Positions 1 through 9,455 are shown, counted from the stretch's first letter. The stretch: DNA of 64,000 nt from Roseiarcus sp963783175 (GCA_963783175.1 CAWANG010000003.1:124001-188000); one strand, 5' to 3'. Notes: generated by a model from the sequence alone, not told the origin. Made by a program: numbers and translations.

Positions 1-555
1 CTCGACCGGCTCGAGCCCGAGTACAAGCGGCTGCTCGACGACATGTCGCCGTCGCAGATCTCGCAATCCGGGCTTCTTGCGACGCTTAAGCTCCTGCTCG
101 CCGAGCGCGTCTCGATCCGCAATCTGAACCTGATCCTGGAGGCAGTCGCCGAAATCGCGCCGCACGCGCGGCGACCCGAACAGATCGCCGAACACGTGCG
201 CATCCGTCTCTCCCAGCAGATCTGCGGCGACCTCGCCGACAATGGCGCGCTCGCGGTCTTGAGACTCGGCAATCGCTGGGACCTCGTCTTCCATCAGAGC
301 CTGAAGCGCGACGCCAAGGGCGACGTGATCGAATTCGACATCGACCCGCGGCAGATGGAGCAATTTGCCGCCGAGGCCTCTGCGGCGATCCGCAAGCGGA
401 TGGATGAGCAGCGCCTGTTCGCCATCGTCACCGCCGCCGAGACGCGCCCATACGTGCGGATGATCATCGAGCGCATGTTCCCGACCCTGGCTGTCTTGTC
501 GCAGCTCGAGATCGCCCGCGGCTTCGAGGTCAAGTCGCTCGGGACGATCGCGTGA
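1..555 (+). CDS. flhA: Flagellar export protein FlhA, C-terminal part
   Basis: This is the 3' end of flhA; the start lies outside the window, and the open frame runs from base 1. FlhA is the large export-gate subunit of the flagellar type III secretion system. The visible part is the cytoplasmic domain that docks chaperone-substrate complexes, with the family-typical stretch LLAERVSIRNL followed by an EIA segment and a C-terminal segment ending LSQLEIARGFEVKSLG. The stop codon overlaps the GTG start of fliR, so the two are translationally coupled. Recognition rests on this conserved tail and on the flagellar genes that follow. Confidence 0.93.
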   Translation, partial: LDRLEPEYKRLLDDMSPSQISQSGLLATLKLLLAERVSIRNLNLILEAVAEIAPHARRPEQIAEHVRIRLSQQICGDLADNGALAVLRLGNRWDLVFHQSLKRDAKGDVIEFDIDPRQMEQFAAEASAAIRKRMDEQRLFAIVTAAETRPYVRMIIERMFPTLAVLSQLEIARGFEVKSLGTIA

Positions 556-1343
556 CGGCGCTTGTCGCAGGGGCGCTCGCGGGGCCGCACGAGGCGCTGG
601 CGCCCAAGGCGGCGATCGGCGCCTTCGTGCTCTTCTGCCGCATCGGCGCCTGCCTGATGCTGGCGCCGGGATTCTCGAACGCCCAGATTCCCCCGCAGGT
701 CCGGCTGTTTGTCGCGCTTGCGGTCACTCTGACGCTGACGCCGCTCTTGCTGGAGCGCGTGCCCGGCGCCACGTTCGGCGACGATCCGATCCTCACCCTC
801 AAGGTGATCGCGGTCGAATCGCTGGTCGGCGGAATGATCGGCTTCCTGGCGCGGGTCTTCTATCTCGCGCTCGAAGCGCTGGCGATTGGCGCGGCGACGA
901 TGCTCGGTTTCTCCAACCCGTTCGGATTTCAGCTCGAGGGAGACGAGACGATGGCCCCCCTGGCGACGCTGATCTCGCTGGCCGCGATCGCGCTCCTGTT
1001 CGCTGCCGACCTTCATTGGGAGCTGCTGCGCGGGCTCGTCGCTTCCTATGACGTCATTCCGGTCGGGGCCGACTTCAACGCCCGACTGGCGCTGAAGCAG
1101 GTCGCCGACGCGCTCGGCGAATCGTTCCGGCTGAGCTTAAGGATCGCCTCGCCCTATGTGGTCTACGCGCTGGTCGTCAACCTCGCGCTGGCGTTGGTCA
1201 ACCGGCTGACGCCGCAGGTCCAGGTGTTCTTCGTCGCCATGCCATTCGTCGCGGCGGGCGGCCTCATCCTGCTCTACTTCACCATCAAACCGGCGATCGA
1301 CGCCTTCGTGAGCGGCTTCGGCGCCTGGCTCATTTCGGGATAA
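552..1343 (+). CDS. fliR: Flagellar biosynthesis protein FliR
   Basis: 263 residues, the usual length for FliR, an inner-membrane component of the flagellar export gate that works with FliP and FliQ. The chain is strongly hydrophobic with about six membrane segments and shows FliR-like features: an early FCRIGACLMLAPGF segment, IPPQVRLFVALAV, and NPFGFQLEGDE near the middle. It starts with GTG overlapping the flhA stop, so it is in the same operon. No sign of damage. Confidence 0.93.
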   Translation: MTALVAGALAGPHEALAPKAAIGAFVLFCRIGACLMLAPGFSNAQIPPQVRLFVALAVTLTLTPLLLERVPGATFGDDPILTLKVIAVESLVGGMIGFLARVFYLALEALAIGAATMLGFSNPFGFQLEGDETMAPLATLISLAAIALLFAADLHWELLRGLVASYDVIPVGADFNARLALKQVADALGESFRLSLRIASPYVVYALVVNLALALVNRLTPQVQVFFVAMPFVAAGGLILLYFTIKPAIDAFVSGFGAWLISG

Positions 1344-1346
1344 ACG

Positions 1347-1745
1347 ATGAAGAAACGTCTCGACGCGCTGACCCGCATCGGCCGGTTTCAGGCGCTGATG
1401 TACGATCTCGGCCGCTCAAGGCTCCATTCGCTCGAATGCCAGCGGGCGGGTTTGACCGACGATCTCAAGGCGGTGTTCCAGACGCTGGAGTCGGACGAGC
1501 TCGCCTATGGCCCCCAGGCCGGACTGGCCGCGCGCCACATTCGCGCGCTCCAACGTAAGCTCGATCAGCTCGTCCGCGACCACGACGCGGCGCGTTTGAG
1601 CGCGCTCGCGCAGGGGACCCGCGCGAAGCTTGCCGAGCTCGCGCTCGAAAACGCGGCCCTCGACCATCGGCGTCACAAGGAGCGCAAGGAGCTGGCCGAG
1701 CTCATCGAGCGGGCGATCGCCCGCCGGGGCGCAAGCTCGACATAA
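1347..1745 (+). CDS. FliJ-like coiled-coil flagellar protein
   Basis: 132 residues, starting three bases after the fliR stop. The protein is rich in Arg, Leu, Glu and Ala with heptad-like spacing and no membrane segment, and is predicted to be mostly coiled coil. Size, helical make-up and position next to fliR suggest a FliJ-type export chaperone or escort, but FliJ sequences are poorly conserved and no diagnostic motif is visible. Function is inferred mainly from operon context. Confidence 0.55.
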   Translation: MKKRLDALTRIGRFQALMYDLGRSRLHSLECQRAGLTDDLKAVFQTLESDELAYGPQAGLAARHIRALQRKLDQLVRDHDAARLSALAQGTRAKLAELALENAALDHRRHKERKELAELIERAIARRGASST

Positions 1746-1781
1746 GGCTCAAGGCGGACGCTGGCTCGTCCCTCGCACCCA

Positions 1782-2382
1782 ATGACGGCGCCCATGGCTT
1801 TCAATTCTCGCACCGATGTCGTCATGGAGGTTCTCAGCGCGGCCGATCCGTCCCGCGCCAGCCTCGCCGCCCAGCGCCTCAGCGCGTTAGCGGGCTCGAA
1901 CGCGCCGGGAGCCGACTTTTCCGCCGACCTCAAGCGCGCGGCGAGCTCTCCGCCAGCACTCCCCGCGCCGTTCGCCAACGCAGCCGACGCCCGCTCGCGC
2001 CTGGCCGAGATCCCCGGCGGTCCCGACAAGCTCGGCGAGGCCAAAACCCAATTCGAGTCGATGATGCTGAGCTCGTTCGTCGGCGAGATCTTGCCGAAGG
2101 ACGCGAGCGCCGTCTTCGGCCGAGGGAACGGCGGGCGACATGTGGCGATCGATGCTCGCCGAGCAGGTGTCTCTCCAGATCGCCAAATCTGGCAAGCTCG
2201 GCCTCGCTAGGCGCCTGTTCGCCACCCACGAGCTTGCGCCGCGCAGCGGGTCGGCGCATCCGGGCGAAGCGGCCAAGGCCGCCGGCGGCGCGGCGCAAAT
2301 GAGCGCCAACATTCTCTCCGCCCCCGTCGGAGCCGAACTTGGGAACGGCGCGGTCCTGTTCGCCGGACGCAAGCGGACATGA
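1782..2382 (+). CDS. FlgJ-type rod-binding protein (frameshifted)
   Basis: The first frame (1782-2210) reads to KDASAVFGRG; the second frame then continues with DMWRSMLAEQVSLQIAKSGKLGLA, the hallmark of the FlgJ N-terminal rod-assembly domain. Removing one G from the GGG near 2122-2124 restores FGRGTAGDMWRSML in one frame, so a single-base insertion separates the halves. The repaired product is about 200 residues with a low-complexity N-terminus and no muramidase domain, as in other alphaproteobacterial rod-binding proteins. The stop overlaps the next start (ATGA). The frameshift is probably a sequence error. Confidence 0.75.
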
Positions 2383-2762
2383 CCCAACCGCACCGGCGAG
2401 CCCAATCGGCAGCGGCCGCTGCGGCGCTCCCGATCGTCGAACGCCTGATCGCGACCATCGAAGCCGAAAACCGAGACCTCGAGAAGCTCGGGCCGGCCCA
2501 GTACGAGGCGTACAGTCTGCACAAGAACCAGGGCTTGCTCGAGCTCAACCGCCTCATCCCGGCGCTCGACCGGGCGACCGCCGCCGGCCCGTTGCGGGAG
2601 GCGCTGGCCGATCTGCACGCCAAGCTCGAGGTCAATCGCAGGACGCTCGCGGTCAAGCTCAAGGCCTGCGCGGCGGTCTCGGAGATCATCGCCCGCGCCA
2701 TTCAGGACGGCCAGTCCGACGGAACCTATACCGCGCTCGCCTGGAGACGGGCGCGGGAATGA
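2379..2762 (+). CDS. FlgN-like flagellar chaperone candidate
   Basis: 127 residues, ATG overlapping the preceding stop. The sequence is a long helical protein (PIVERLIATIEAENRDLEKL, later LHAKLEVNRRTLAVKLKA) without membrane segments or catalytic motifs. FlgN-family chaperones for the hook-associated proteins have this size and all-helical build, and related genes sit next to the rod-binding protein gene in Hyphomicrobiales flagellar clusters. The call is by architecture and context; a plain hypothetical cannot be excluded. Confidence 0.5.
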   Translation: MTQPHRRAQSAAAAAALPIVERLIATIEAENRDLEKLGPAQYEAYSLHKNQGLLELNRLIPALDRATAAGPLREALADLHAKLEVNRRTLAVKLKACAAVSEIIARAIQDGQSDGTYTALAWRRARE

Positions 2763-3220
2763 TCAGGGCGGTGGTCATCGGGCTCGCGGCCACGGCCGCC
2801 GCCATCGCCGCGGAGGTTGGAACCGACAAGGTTCTCGCGCTGCGCGAAGCCCACTCGGCCGCCGGGGCCGGCAGGGCGACCGAGGCGCGCAAGACCCACG
2901 AGATCAACGTCCCGCGCATCAAGGACGGCGTGATCAAGGGTTACGCGGTGATGCTGCTCAGCTACACGGTCGACTTGAGCGCGCTCAGAACCGCGGCGAT
3001 GGCGCCGGACTCGATCCTCGTCGACGAAGCGTTTCGCTACGTCTACAACGACGATACGATCGACTTCGACCACCTCGACCGGTTCGATCTCGCCAAGATG
3101 AGCAAGACGCTGGCAAGGGCGGTCAACGCCCGGGTTAAGGGCGACGTGGTCGTCGACGTCGGGGTGCAGGAATTCACCTACGCCCCAATCAGCGATGCGC
3201 GCGGGCGTTCGGGACCTTAG
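2759..3220 (+). CDS. Membrane-anchored protein of the flagellar operon, function unknown
   Basis: 153 residues. The ATG at 2759 overlaps the stop of the preceding gene; a longer open frame upstream is a shadow of that gene. The N-terminus is one hydrophobic segment (IRAVVIGLAATAAAIAAEVG), then a soluble domain with alternating charged and hydrophobic strands and the phrase PRIKDGVIKGYAVMLLSYTVD. One N-terminal anchor plus a small periplasmic domain recalls FliL, but I do not recognise the FliL core. Its stop overlaps that of convergent carA. Confidence 0.6.
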   Translation: MIRAVVIGLAATAAAIAAEVGTDKVLALREAHSAAGAGRATEARKTHEINVPRIKDGVIKGYAVMLLSYTVDLSALRTAAMAPDSILVDEAFRYVYNDDTIDFDHLDRFDLAKMSKTLARAVNARVKGDVVVDVGVQEFTYAPISDARGRSGP

Positions 3221-4453
3221 GCCGCCCGCGGCGCTCCGGCAGCCTTCGCGGCGGCGATCAAATCGACGAAGCGGCGGAAAAGATAGTGGCTGTCGCGCGG
3301 CCCGGGCGATGCCTCGGGGTGATATTGCACCGAGAAAGCCGGACGGTCGGCGAGCGCAATGCCGCAATTCGAACCGTCGAACAGCGACACATGCGTCTCT
3401 TCAACATTGGCGGGCAAGGTCGCGCGATCGACGGCGAAGCCGTGGTTCATCGACACGATCTCGACCTTGCCGGTCGTGAAGTCCTTCACCGGATGATTGG
3501 CGCCGTGATGGCCCTGCGCCATTTTGACGGTGCGCGCGCCGACCGCGAGCCCCAAGAGCTGATGGCCGAGACAAATGCCGAATAGCGGCGTTTTCGCCTC
3601 GAGCAGCGCCTTGATCGTCGGCACGGCGTATTCGCCGGTGGCCGCCGGGTCGCCGGGTCCGTTGCTCAGCACGACCCCGTCGGGGTTGAGCGCCAGGATG
3701 TTCTCGGCGCTCGCGGTCGCCGGGACCACCGTCACCGCGCAGTCGCAGTCGTTGAGGAGTTCTGAGGATGTTGCGCTTGGTCCCATAATCGATCGCGACC
3801 ACGTGAAAGCGCGTCGTCTGCCGCTGGCCATAGCCCCCTTCCAGGCTCCAGCTGGTCTGGTCCCACTCGTAGCGCTGGGTCGATCCCACCGCCGGAACCA
3901 GGTCCATGCCGTCGATGCCGGGCCAGCGCGCCGCCTCGGCGCGCAGGGCGTCGAGTTCGAAAGCGCCGTCGGGCGCATGGGCGATGACGGCGTTCGGCAT
4001 GCCGTGCTTGCGAATGAGGGTCGTCAGCGCGCGCGTGTCGACCCCGGTCACGCCAATGATACCGCGCGCCTTGAGCCAGCCGTCGAGCCGCGCCTTGGCG
4101 CGAAAATTCGACGGCGCGGAGACGTCGGCGCGCATGATCGCGCCGACCGCGGCCGAGCCGGCGGCGTTGACGACCTCGATGTCCTCGTCGTTTACGCCGA
4201 CGACCCCGATATGGGGAAAAGTGAACGTGACGATCTGGGCGGCGTAGGAGGGGTCGGTTAGGATTTCCTCGTAGCCGGTCATCGCCGTGTTGAAGCAGAC
4301 TTCGCCGGCCGCCGAGCCGGTTGCGCCGACCCCGAAGCCCTCGATCACCGCGCCGTCGGCGAGCACGATGACGCCGGTCGCGACGCGCGGGCGCCACCCG
4401 AGCGACTGATCGTGCGCGGCGTCGGAGGGGTTTGCGCGAGTTGCGCTTGACAT
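3217..4453 (-). CDS. carA: Carbamoyl-phosphate synthase small subunit (frameshifted)
   Basis: The glutaminase subunit releases ammonia from glutamine for carbamoyl phosphate, feeding arginine and pyrimidine synthesis. The N-terminal domain shows GEVCFNTAMTGYEEILTDPSY and GVDTRALTTLIRKHG; the class I amidotransferase domain shows LSNGPGDPAA, the nucleophile loop GICLGHQLLGLA and the YHPEASPGP His-Glu pair. After DYGTKRNILR the frame breaks; removing one base at about 3760 joins it to LLNDCDCAVTVVPA. Repaired length, about 410 residues, is normal. Because carA is a core gene, the break is probably a sequence error. It is divergent from yqeY. Confidence 0.92.
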
Positions 4454-4525
4454 GCGGCTGTGCTTAAGCGCCGCCCACGCTGCGCGTCAAGCCGCGCGCG
4501 TAAAATCGAACGATCGAGGAGACCC

Positions 4526-4993
4526 ATGCCGGATTCAGCGCCGTTGCGCGACGCCGTGGCCCAACTGATGAAAGAGGCGATGAAGGGAGGCGACAAGGTT
4601 CGCGTCGGCGCCCTGCGCCTCATCATGGCGGCGCTGAAAGAGCGCGAGATCGAGGCGCGCGGCTCGGGCAAGATCGTCAGCCGCGCCGACGAGCTCGCGC
4701 TCCTGACCAAGATGGCGAAATCCCGCCAGGAATCGGCGGCGATCTACGCCGAGGCCGGTCGCGTCGAGCTCGCAAAGCAGGAGAACGCCGAGATCGCGGT
4801 CATCAACGAATTCCTGCCCAAGCAGATGGACGAGGCCGCGGTGATTGCCGCCGCCAAGGCCGCCATCGCGTTGACCGGCGCGGCGAGCGTGAGAGACATG
4901 GGCAAGGTCGTCAACGCTCTCAAGGCGGCCCACCCCGGCCAAATGGACTTCGCCAAGGCGAGCGCGATCGTGAAGGGTCTCTTGGGCGGCTAA
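4526..4993 (+). CDS. GatB/YqeY domain protein
   Basis: 156 residues, start chosen at the ATG with a GAGGA ribosome site six bases upstream; a longer frame back to 4460 lacks one. The sequence is a typical YqeY: LRDAVAQLMKEAMKGGDKVRVGALRLIMAALKEREIEARG, then KMAKSRQESAAIY and INEFLPKQM, and the C-terminal helical domain ending KASAIVKGLLGG. The family resembles the tail of the GatB amidotransferase subunit; its exact role is unsettled. In many alphaproteobacteria it lies between carA and dnaG; here dnaG does not follow. Confidence 0.9.
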   Translation: MPDSAPLRDAVAQLMKEAMKGGDKVRVGALRLIMAALKEREIEARGSGKIVSRADELALLTKMAKSRQESAAIYAEAGRVELAKQENAEIAVINEFLPKQMDEAAVIAAAKAAIALTGAASVRDMGKVVNALKAAHPGQMDFAKASAIVKGLLGG

Positions 4994-5044
4994 GGCGGGC
5001 AGGCGCGAAACGTAGGCGAAACGAAGCCTTTCGCCCGGTGGTGC

Positions 5045-5596
5045 CTAAGCCTCTGAAATGATTGAAGGCGCGAAACCGGCCGTTTCGCCGGTTCCTTTGT
5101 TGTCAAGGGCTTCGGCGCGATTTGGTTGCGCCGCGTCTTCGCGCCTTCGCAGGCCGCCCTCGACGTCCCTCGAGGCGAGCGCCTCGCGCGCCGCGTCGAG
5201 CCGATCAAGCCGCTCGGCCATCTTGTCGGTCTCATCGCCGACCCTCAAGGCTGTGGCCTTTAGACGAAGCCGTTCCGGCGCCAAGCGGTTCAGATGGTCA
5301 AGGATGCGGACGAAGGCGTGCGCGGCCGCTGGCTTGCCAGCGTCGATCTGGGCGCCGATGAGGTCGAGCGCGCGCTCGAGCCGCGCGATCTGCAGGAGCG
5401 CATAGTCGTCGGCGGGATTGGCGTTGCGGCGCTCAAGCTGATGGCGAACAATCTGCTGCACCCGGCGGACGCTGAGCCTCTCCGCTGCGGCGATGGCGCG
5501 GATCGACTGCCCGCCGAGCATGCGGGCGAAGATGCGCCGGGCGCGCGCGTGCGCCTCGGCGGAAGAGCGAACGGGCTTGGCGGCTGGGGCGGACAT
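5045..5596 (-). CDS. Helix-turn-helix protein, function unknown
   Basis: 183 residues. Residues about 15-55 form a helix-turn-helix (ARRIFARMLGGQSIRAIAAAERLSVRRVQQIVRHQL) like that of small terminase or sigma-type DNA-binding proteins. The rest is helical and highly charged, with ALLQIARLERALDLIGAQIDAGKPAAAHAFVRILDHL typical of phage-derived regulator proteins, and a polar tail. No phage genes lie nearby. It overlaps the candidate terminator of yqeY on the opposite strand. I do not recognise a defined family. Confidence 0.55.
   Translation of the reverse strand: MSAPAAKPVRSSAEAHARARRIFARMLGGQSIRAIAAAERLSVRRVQQIVRHQLERRNANPADDYALLQIARLERALDLIGAQIDAGKPAAAHAFVRILDHLNRLAPERLRLKATALRVGDETDKMAERLDRLDAAREALASRDVEGGLRRREDAAQPNRAEALDNKGTGETAGFAPSIISEA
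5074..5106 (+). terminator. Possible rho-independent terminator after yqeY
   Basis: A seven-base stem (AACCGGC / GCCGGTT) with a six-base loop is followed by CCTTTGTTGT. The T-run is weak and the hairpin lies inside the 3' end of the opposite-strand gene, so this is only a candidate. Confidence 0.35.
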
Positions 5597-5829
5597 TGGG
5601 CTTCCTCGACGGCGAAACCGCGAGTGTAACGCTGATTCCGCAATTCAGAAACAAATTGTCGAAAAAACTTGCACGCGGGCAAAATCGATAAGTTAGGTGA
5701 AATCGGGAACCGCTGCTCCCGACCCGAACCGGAAGTTCACCGCTTGATGTCGCAGGCCGGTTAGCGAGACGAAGGCCCGGCGGTTGACCGAACGAATAAA
5801 AGTCTTGCTACCATAGTAGGGTATTTATC

Positions 5830-6954
5830 TTGGAATATCGAAAAGCCGAGTTTGATGAACTAGCTGGCTCGTGGTGCCGTCACAGCGCGCTCATCGTGTA
5901 TGTTTTCTTTGCCTATGTCCTCGGTGTCGCTGAGTACTTGCATTGGGCGGCTTGGTATTCTGGGCACATCTCCGAACTTTACGCCTACCAGAATCAAGTG
6001 CTTGAGGGTCATGCTCCATGGCTCGCTGATCAGAACCGGGTCTTAGCCCCCTTGATCATAGCTCTCGTCCAGCGTATCGCACGCTGGAGCTATGACGAGG
6101 CCTACCAGAACTTTATGTTCTGGAGCTTTATCACGATGACTTTTTCCACCGCGATCCTCTTCCGTTCGTTAGGACTTACCATCGGACGATCTTTGATTGG
6201 CCTGTTACTTACGGCAACCGTGCCGATGCTGTTGCTAAATTGGTGGTGGTTTCCATGGACCAATCTGGAGGCGATCCTCTGGCTTCTTCTGTTCACCGTG
6301 GATGCGTTAGGCTGGCGAGGCAGACGCCAATTTGCTGCGGTAGGGGTCATCTTTATAGCGATGGTCTTCACCAAAGAAACGGCTATATTTGTCCCTGTGT
6401 GGATCGTCCTTCGTACTCTGACGGAACCGCAAAGGTCATGGAAGCGTGCCGGTGACATCTGCGCAATAGGATTCGCCATGGTTCTTCTTTCCCTTTTCAT
6501 CGACCATGAGTTACGCAGGGCCCTTTGGGTTTCTGGCACTTATCCCGGCCTTCCATCAGGCTATCCACCTAGCGCCATAGTTCTGGGCGGCACTATGGCA
6601 AACATGCTTCTTTGGCCTCGCGCGACAATTGATTACTACCTTTTCAACGCCGCGGCGCTCTTCACTGGCCGTATCCCTTGGCCGATACTTGACAATCGCT
6701 ATTGGACGGATTGGCCAGGCGGATCGATTGACTTCTTTGCAATTCTCGCTGTGAGTATATTGGGCGTCTTTTGGAGCCAGAGGGAGCGGGAACCCGTAAT
6801 TTTAGCCCTCAGCCTACTTTCATTGTCGTATCTTGCCGTCTGCTTCGTCATGATAAACATGCCAGAGAGCGATAAGCTGCTTCCAACGCTAGCTTTCGGA
6901 ATCTATGCCTACGCGAGATGGTGCGCACTTGATTCAAAATCTTTGAGATTCTGA
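5830..6954 (+). CDS. Polytopic membrane protein, function unknown
   Basis: 374 residues with roughly nine hydrophobic segments. Short cytoplasmic or periplasmic loops carry charged pairs, and an early loop reads APWLADQNRVLAPLII, a pattern seen in some lipid-linked sugar transferases and other uncharacterised integral membrane proteins. No catalytic motif is clear enough to name a reaction. The start shown is a TTG after a weak AGTAGGG site; no in-frame ATG is near. Base composition is visibly less GC-rich than the neighbours and codon third positions are more mixed, so horizontal acquisition is likely. Confidence 0.75.
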   Translation: MEYRKAEFDELAGSWCRHSALIVYVFFAYVLGVAEYLHWAAWYSGHISELYAYQNQVLEGHAPWLADQNRVLAPLIIALVQRIARWSYDEAYQNFMFWSFITMTFSTAILFRSLGLTIGRSLIGLLLTATVPMLLLNWWWFPWTNLEAILWLLLFTVDALGWRGRRQFAAVGVIFIAMVFTKETAIFVPVWIVLRTLTEPQRSWKRAGDICAIGFAMVLLSLFIDHELRRALWVSGTYPGLPSGYPPSAIVLGGTMANMLLWPRATIDYYLFNAAALFTGRIPWPILDNRYWTDWPGGSIDFFAILAVSILGVFWSQREREPVILALSLLSLSYLAVCFVMINMPESDKLLPTLAFGIYAYARWCALDSKSLRF

Positions 6955-7217
6955 CGGCGAAAGGTAAATTGCCGTCAAGATCGGTGAACGTTCCAGCGGT
7001 CGGGGATCAGCGACTTTCGGGTCGTACTAAAGAGATCCATCCTCACCCAAGGAACACGTATGGAGGCCGCCTCGGACGTCCGCTCAAGGTGGACTCCACG
7101 CTTCGCGAAATGACTGAGCCTTGTCCGCTTCCCGCCCGGGCGTTCCTCTTGGGGTTTCGCCCCAGGTCAGGTTGCAGGCTCCCGGACGATTTGCTTAAGA
7201 CCGGCCGATTGCGTCCT

Positions 7218-8345
7218 TTAGTCGAACACGATGACCTGCCTCACCCCGATCCCCTCGCGGAGCCGGTCGAAGCCCTCGTTGATGTCGTCGAGCTTCAGGC
7301 GATGGGTGAGCAGCTGGTCGACCGGCAGGCGGCCGGCGCGGAAGAGGGCGATCATCCGCGGCACGTCGCGCTGGGGAGCAGCCGAGCCGACATAGGAGCC
7401 TTTGAGCGTCCGCTCCTCGGCGACCAGCGTGAGCGGCGAAAGGCTCATGCGCTTGTCCGGATGGGGCAGGCCCGCAGTCACTGTCGCGCCGCCGCGGGCG
7501 GTCGCCGCATAGGCGAGTTCGAGCGCCGGAACAGCGCCGGCCATCTCGAAGGCGACGTCGACGCCGTTGCCGGCCAAGCGTCTGATCTCGCCGACGGCGT
7601 CGTTCGATCGGGCGTTGACCGCGTGGGTGGCGCCGAGCTTCAAGGCGAAGGCGAGCTTGTCGTCCGAGAGATCGACGGCGACGATCTGGCGCGCGCCGGC
7701 GAGCTTCGCGCCGAGGACGACGCTCAAGCCCACGCCGCCTAGGCCCACCACCGCGACCGATTGCCCGGGCTCGACTTTCGCCGTGTTGACGACCGCGCCG
7801 ACGCCGGTCAGCACCGCGCAGCCGAACAGGGCGGCAAGCTCGAGCGGCAGGTCGGGGTCGATCTTCACGCACGATTCGCGCGCCACCACCGCATGATCCG
7901 CGAAGGCCGAGACGCCGAGAAGGTGGTTGATCGGCTCGGCCTTGAACGAAAGCCGCCGTTCGCCGGAAAGGAGCGTTCCGGCGGCGTTGGCCTTGGCCGC
8001 CGGCTCGCACAGCGCCGGCCGTCCGGCCGCGCAAGGGCCGCAGCGGCCGCAGCTCGGCACGAACACCAAGACGACGTGATCCCCGGCTTTGAGGTCGGTC
8101 ACGCCTTCGCCAACCTCCTCGACCACCCCCGCCGCTTCGTGGCCGAGCGCCATCGGGACGGGCCTTGGCCGCGAACCGTCGATCACCGAGAGGTCCGAAT
8201 GGCAGAGCCCGGCCGCCTTGATTGCAACCAGCACTTCGCCGCGCCCAGGGGAGCTAAGGTCGAGTTCAGCGATTTCGAGCGGCTTTGACATCGCGTAGGG
8301 CGGCGGCAGGCCAGATTGGCGAAGAACTGCGGCTTGGATACGCAT
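7218..8345 (-). CDS. Zinc-dependent alcohol dehydrogenase (MDR superfamily)
   Basis: 375 residues. The start is the ATG giving MRIQAAVLRQSGLPPPY; a further upstream extension has no family counterpart. Catalytic zinc ligands are in GLCHSDLSVIDG and LGHEAAGVVEEVGEG; the structural zinc lobe is CGRCGPCAAGRPALC. The Rossmann fold shows GLGGVGLSVVLGAKLAGA followed by an acidic VDLSDDK, which favours NAD. It oxidises an alcohol or reduces an aldehyde, but the substrate cannot be read from the sequence. It stands alone, divergent from ubiK. Confidence 0.9.
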   Translation of the reverse strand: MRIQAAVLRQSGLPPPYAMSKPLEIAELDLSSPGRGEVLVAIKAAGLCHSDLSVIDGSRPRPVPMALGHEAAGVVEEVGEGVTDLKAGDHVVLVFVPSCGRCGPCAAGRPALCEPAAKANAAGTLLSGERRLSFKAEPINHLLGVSAFADHAVVARESCVKIDPDLPLELAALFGCAVLTGVGAVVNTAKVEPGQSVAVVGLGGVGLSVVLGAKLAGARQIVAVDLSDDKLAFALKLGATHAVNARSNDAVGEIRRLAGNGVDVAFEMAGAVPALELAYAATARGGATVTAGLPHPDKRMSLSPLTLVAEERTLKGSYVGSAAPQRDVPRMIALFRAGRLPVDQLLTHRLKLDDINEGFDRLREGIGVRQVIVFD

Positions 8346-8510
8346 GGCGATGGACCTCGGACCACGGGGGGCCGATGCTGGGCGAGATCGGCGGGAGGGG
8401 CAACGGGAAAGTTGGCTTTGGACCGGCCGCACTTGCGCCCCGAAGCCGCCAGCGCCAGATAAAGCCTCGAGCCCGCATGCTTCGCGGGCGCCGCCGCCGG
8501 AGCCTAAGCC

Positions 8511-8771
8511 ATGCCGCAGACCCAGAGCCGCTTCTTCGACGATCTCTCCCGCCTCATGACCGACGCCGCCGGCCTTGCCGACGGGGCCCGGCGCGAGGCT
8601 CAGACCTTCGCCAAAACGCAGATGGAGCGGATGATGTCGGGCATGGATATCGTGAGCCGCGAGGAATTCGAGGCCGTCAAGGAGATGGCGGCGCGGGCGC
8701 GGGACGATAACGAGAAGCTCGCCGCACGCGTCGCGGCGCTCGAGGCGAGGCTTGCCGAGCCAAAGCCTTGA
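8511..8771 (+). CDS. ubiK: UbiK-type ubiquinone biosynthesis accessory factor (BMFP)
   Basis: 86 residues, all helical, with an N-terminal amphipathic segment (SRFFDDLSRLMTDAAGLADGARREAQ) and a C-terminal coiled coil (VSREEFEAVKEMAARARDDNEKLAARVAALEARL). This is the pattern of the BMFP/YqiC family. UbiK in enterobacteria trimerises, binds lipid and helps the ubiquinone-assembly complex; that role is inferred here from the family. Confidence 0.85.
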   Translation: MPQTQSRFFDDLSRLMTDAAGLADGARREAQTFAKTQMERMMSGMDIVSREEFEAVKEMAARARDDNEKLAARVAALEARLAEPKP

Positions 8772-8951
8772 TTGGACTCGCTTTCCTCTAGCAGGACATT
8801 GATTCAGTTCGCAGATTCTGTGGACGGATCGGACGGCTCGGTTTACGGACGGTCACGAATCAGCAAGGTTGCGGCGCGCCGCCCGACGTCTTCGGTCGAG
8901 GCGGCGTTCTCGCGCTTGCGTCCGCCTGAATCCCCTGCCGAAGGACCTCTG

Positions 8952-9455
8952 ATGACCCTTAGCGAAAGCCGTCCCGACGACCGTCCCGAGCATCCCGTCG
9001 ACGTCGTCGAGCGTCTGGCCGCCGTCAACGACTGGGAATTCGATCGGGCGCAGGTCGACGAGATTTCGATACTGGTCGCGGGACGGGTCGCCAATTACGA
9101 CGTCGCCTTCACCTGGCTCGAGGAACTCGAATCCCTCCATGTCAGCTGTTCGTTCGACCTCAAGACGCCGCCGCACAAACGCGCGGCGATCGGCGAACTG
9201 ACCCAATTGATCAACGAACAGTTGTGGCTCGGCCATTTCGACCTGTGGACCCAGCAGGACCTCGTGATGTTTCGCCACTCCCTGTGCCTGGCCGGCGGCG
9301 CCGTGGCCAGCGACGCGCAATGCGGCGCGGTGGTGAACGCGGCCGTCAACGCGTGCGAGACCTATTTCCAGGCGTTCCAGTTCGTCTTATGGGCGAATCG
9401 CGGACCGCGGGAGGCGATCGCCCTCGCCGCGTTCGAGACTGAGGGGTCGGCCTGA
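8952..9455 (+). CDS. YbjN domain-containing protein
   Basis: 167 residues from an ATG preceded by AAGGA. It shows the YbjN core: DVVERLAAVNDWEFDRAQVDEISILVAGRVANYDVAFTWLEEL, then LTQLINEQLWLGHFDLW and LVMFRHSLCLAGG. YbjN proteins resemble type III secretion chaperones in fold; their role in alphaproteobacteria is not defined. An upstream extension of the frame to 8772 has no start site and low conservation value. The next gene is rpmF in the same direction. Confidence 0.85.
   Translation: MTLSESRPDDRPEHPVDVVERLAAVNDWEFDRAQVDEISILVAGRVANYDVAFTWLEELESLHVSCSFDLKTPPHKRAAIGELTQLINEQLWLGHFDLWTQQDLVMFRHSLCLAGGAVASDAQCGAVVNAAVNACETYFQAFQFVLWANRGPREAIALAAFETEGSA

Noticed and set aside
6969..7742. 257-codon plus-strand frame
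   Set aside because: Antisense to the alcohol dehydrogenase, which is a clear full-length enzyme.
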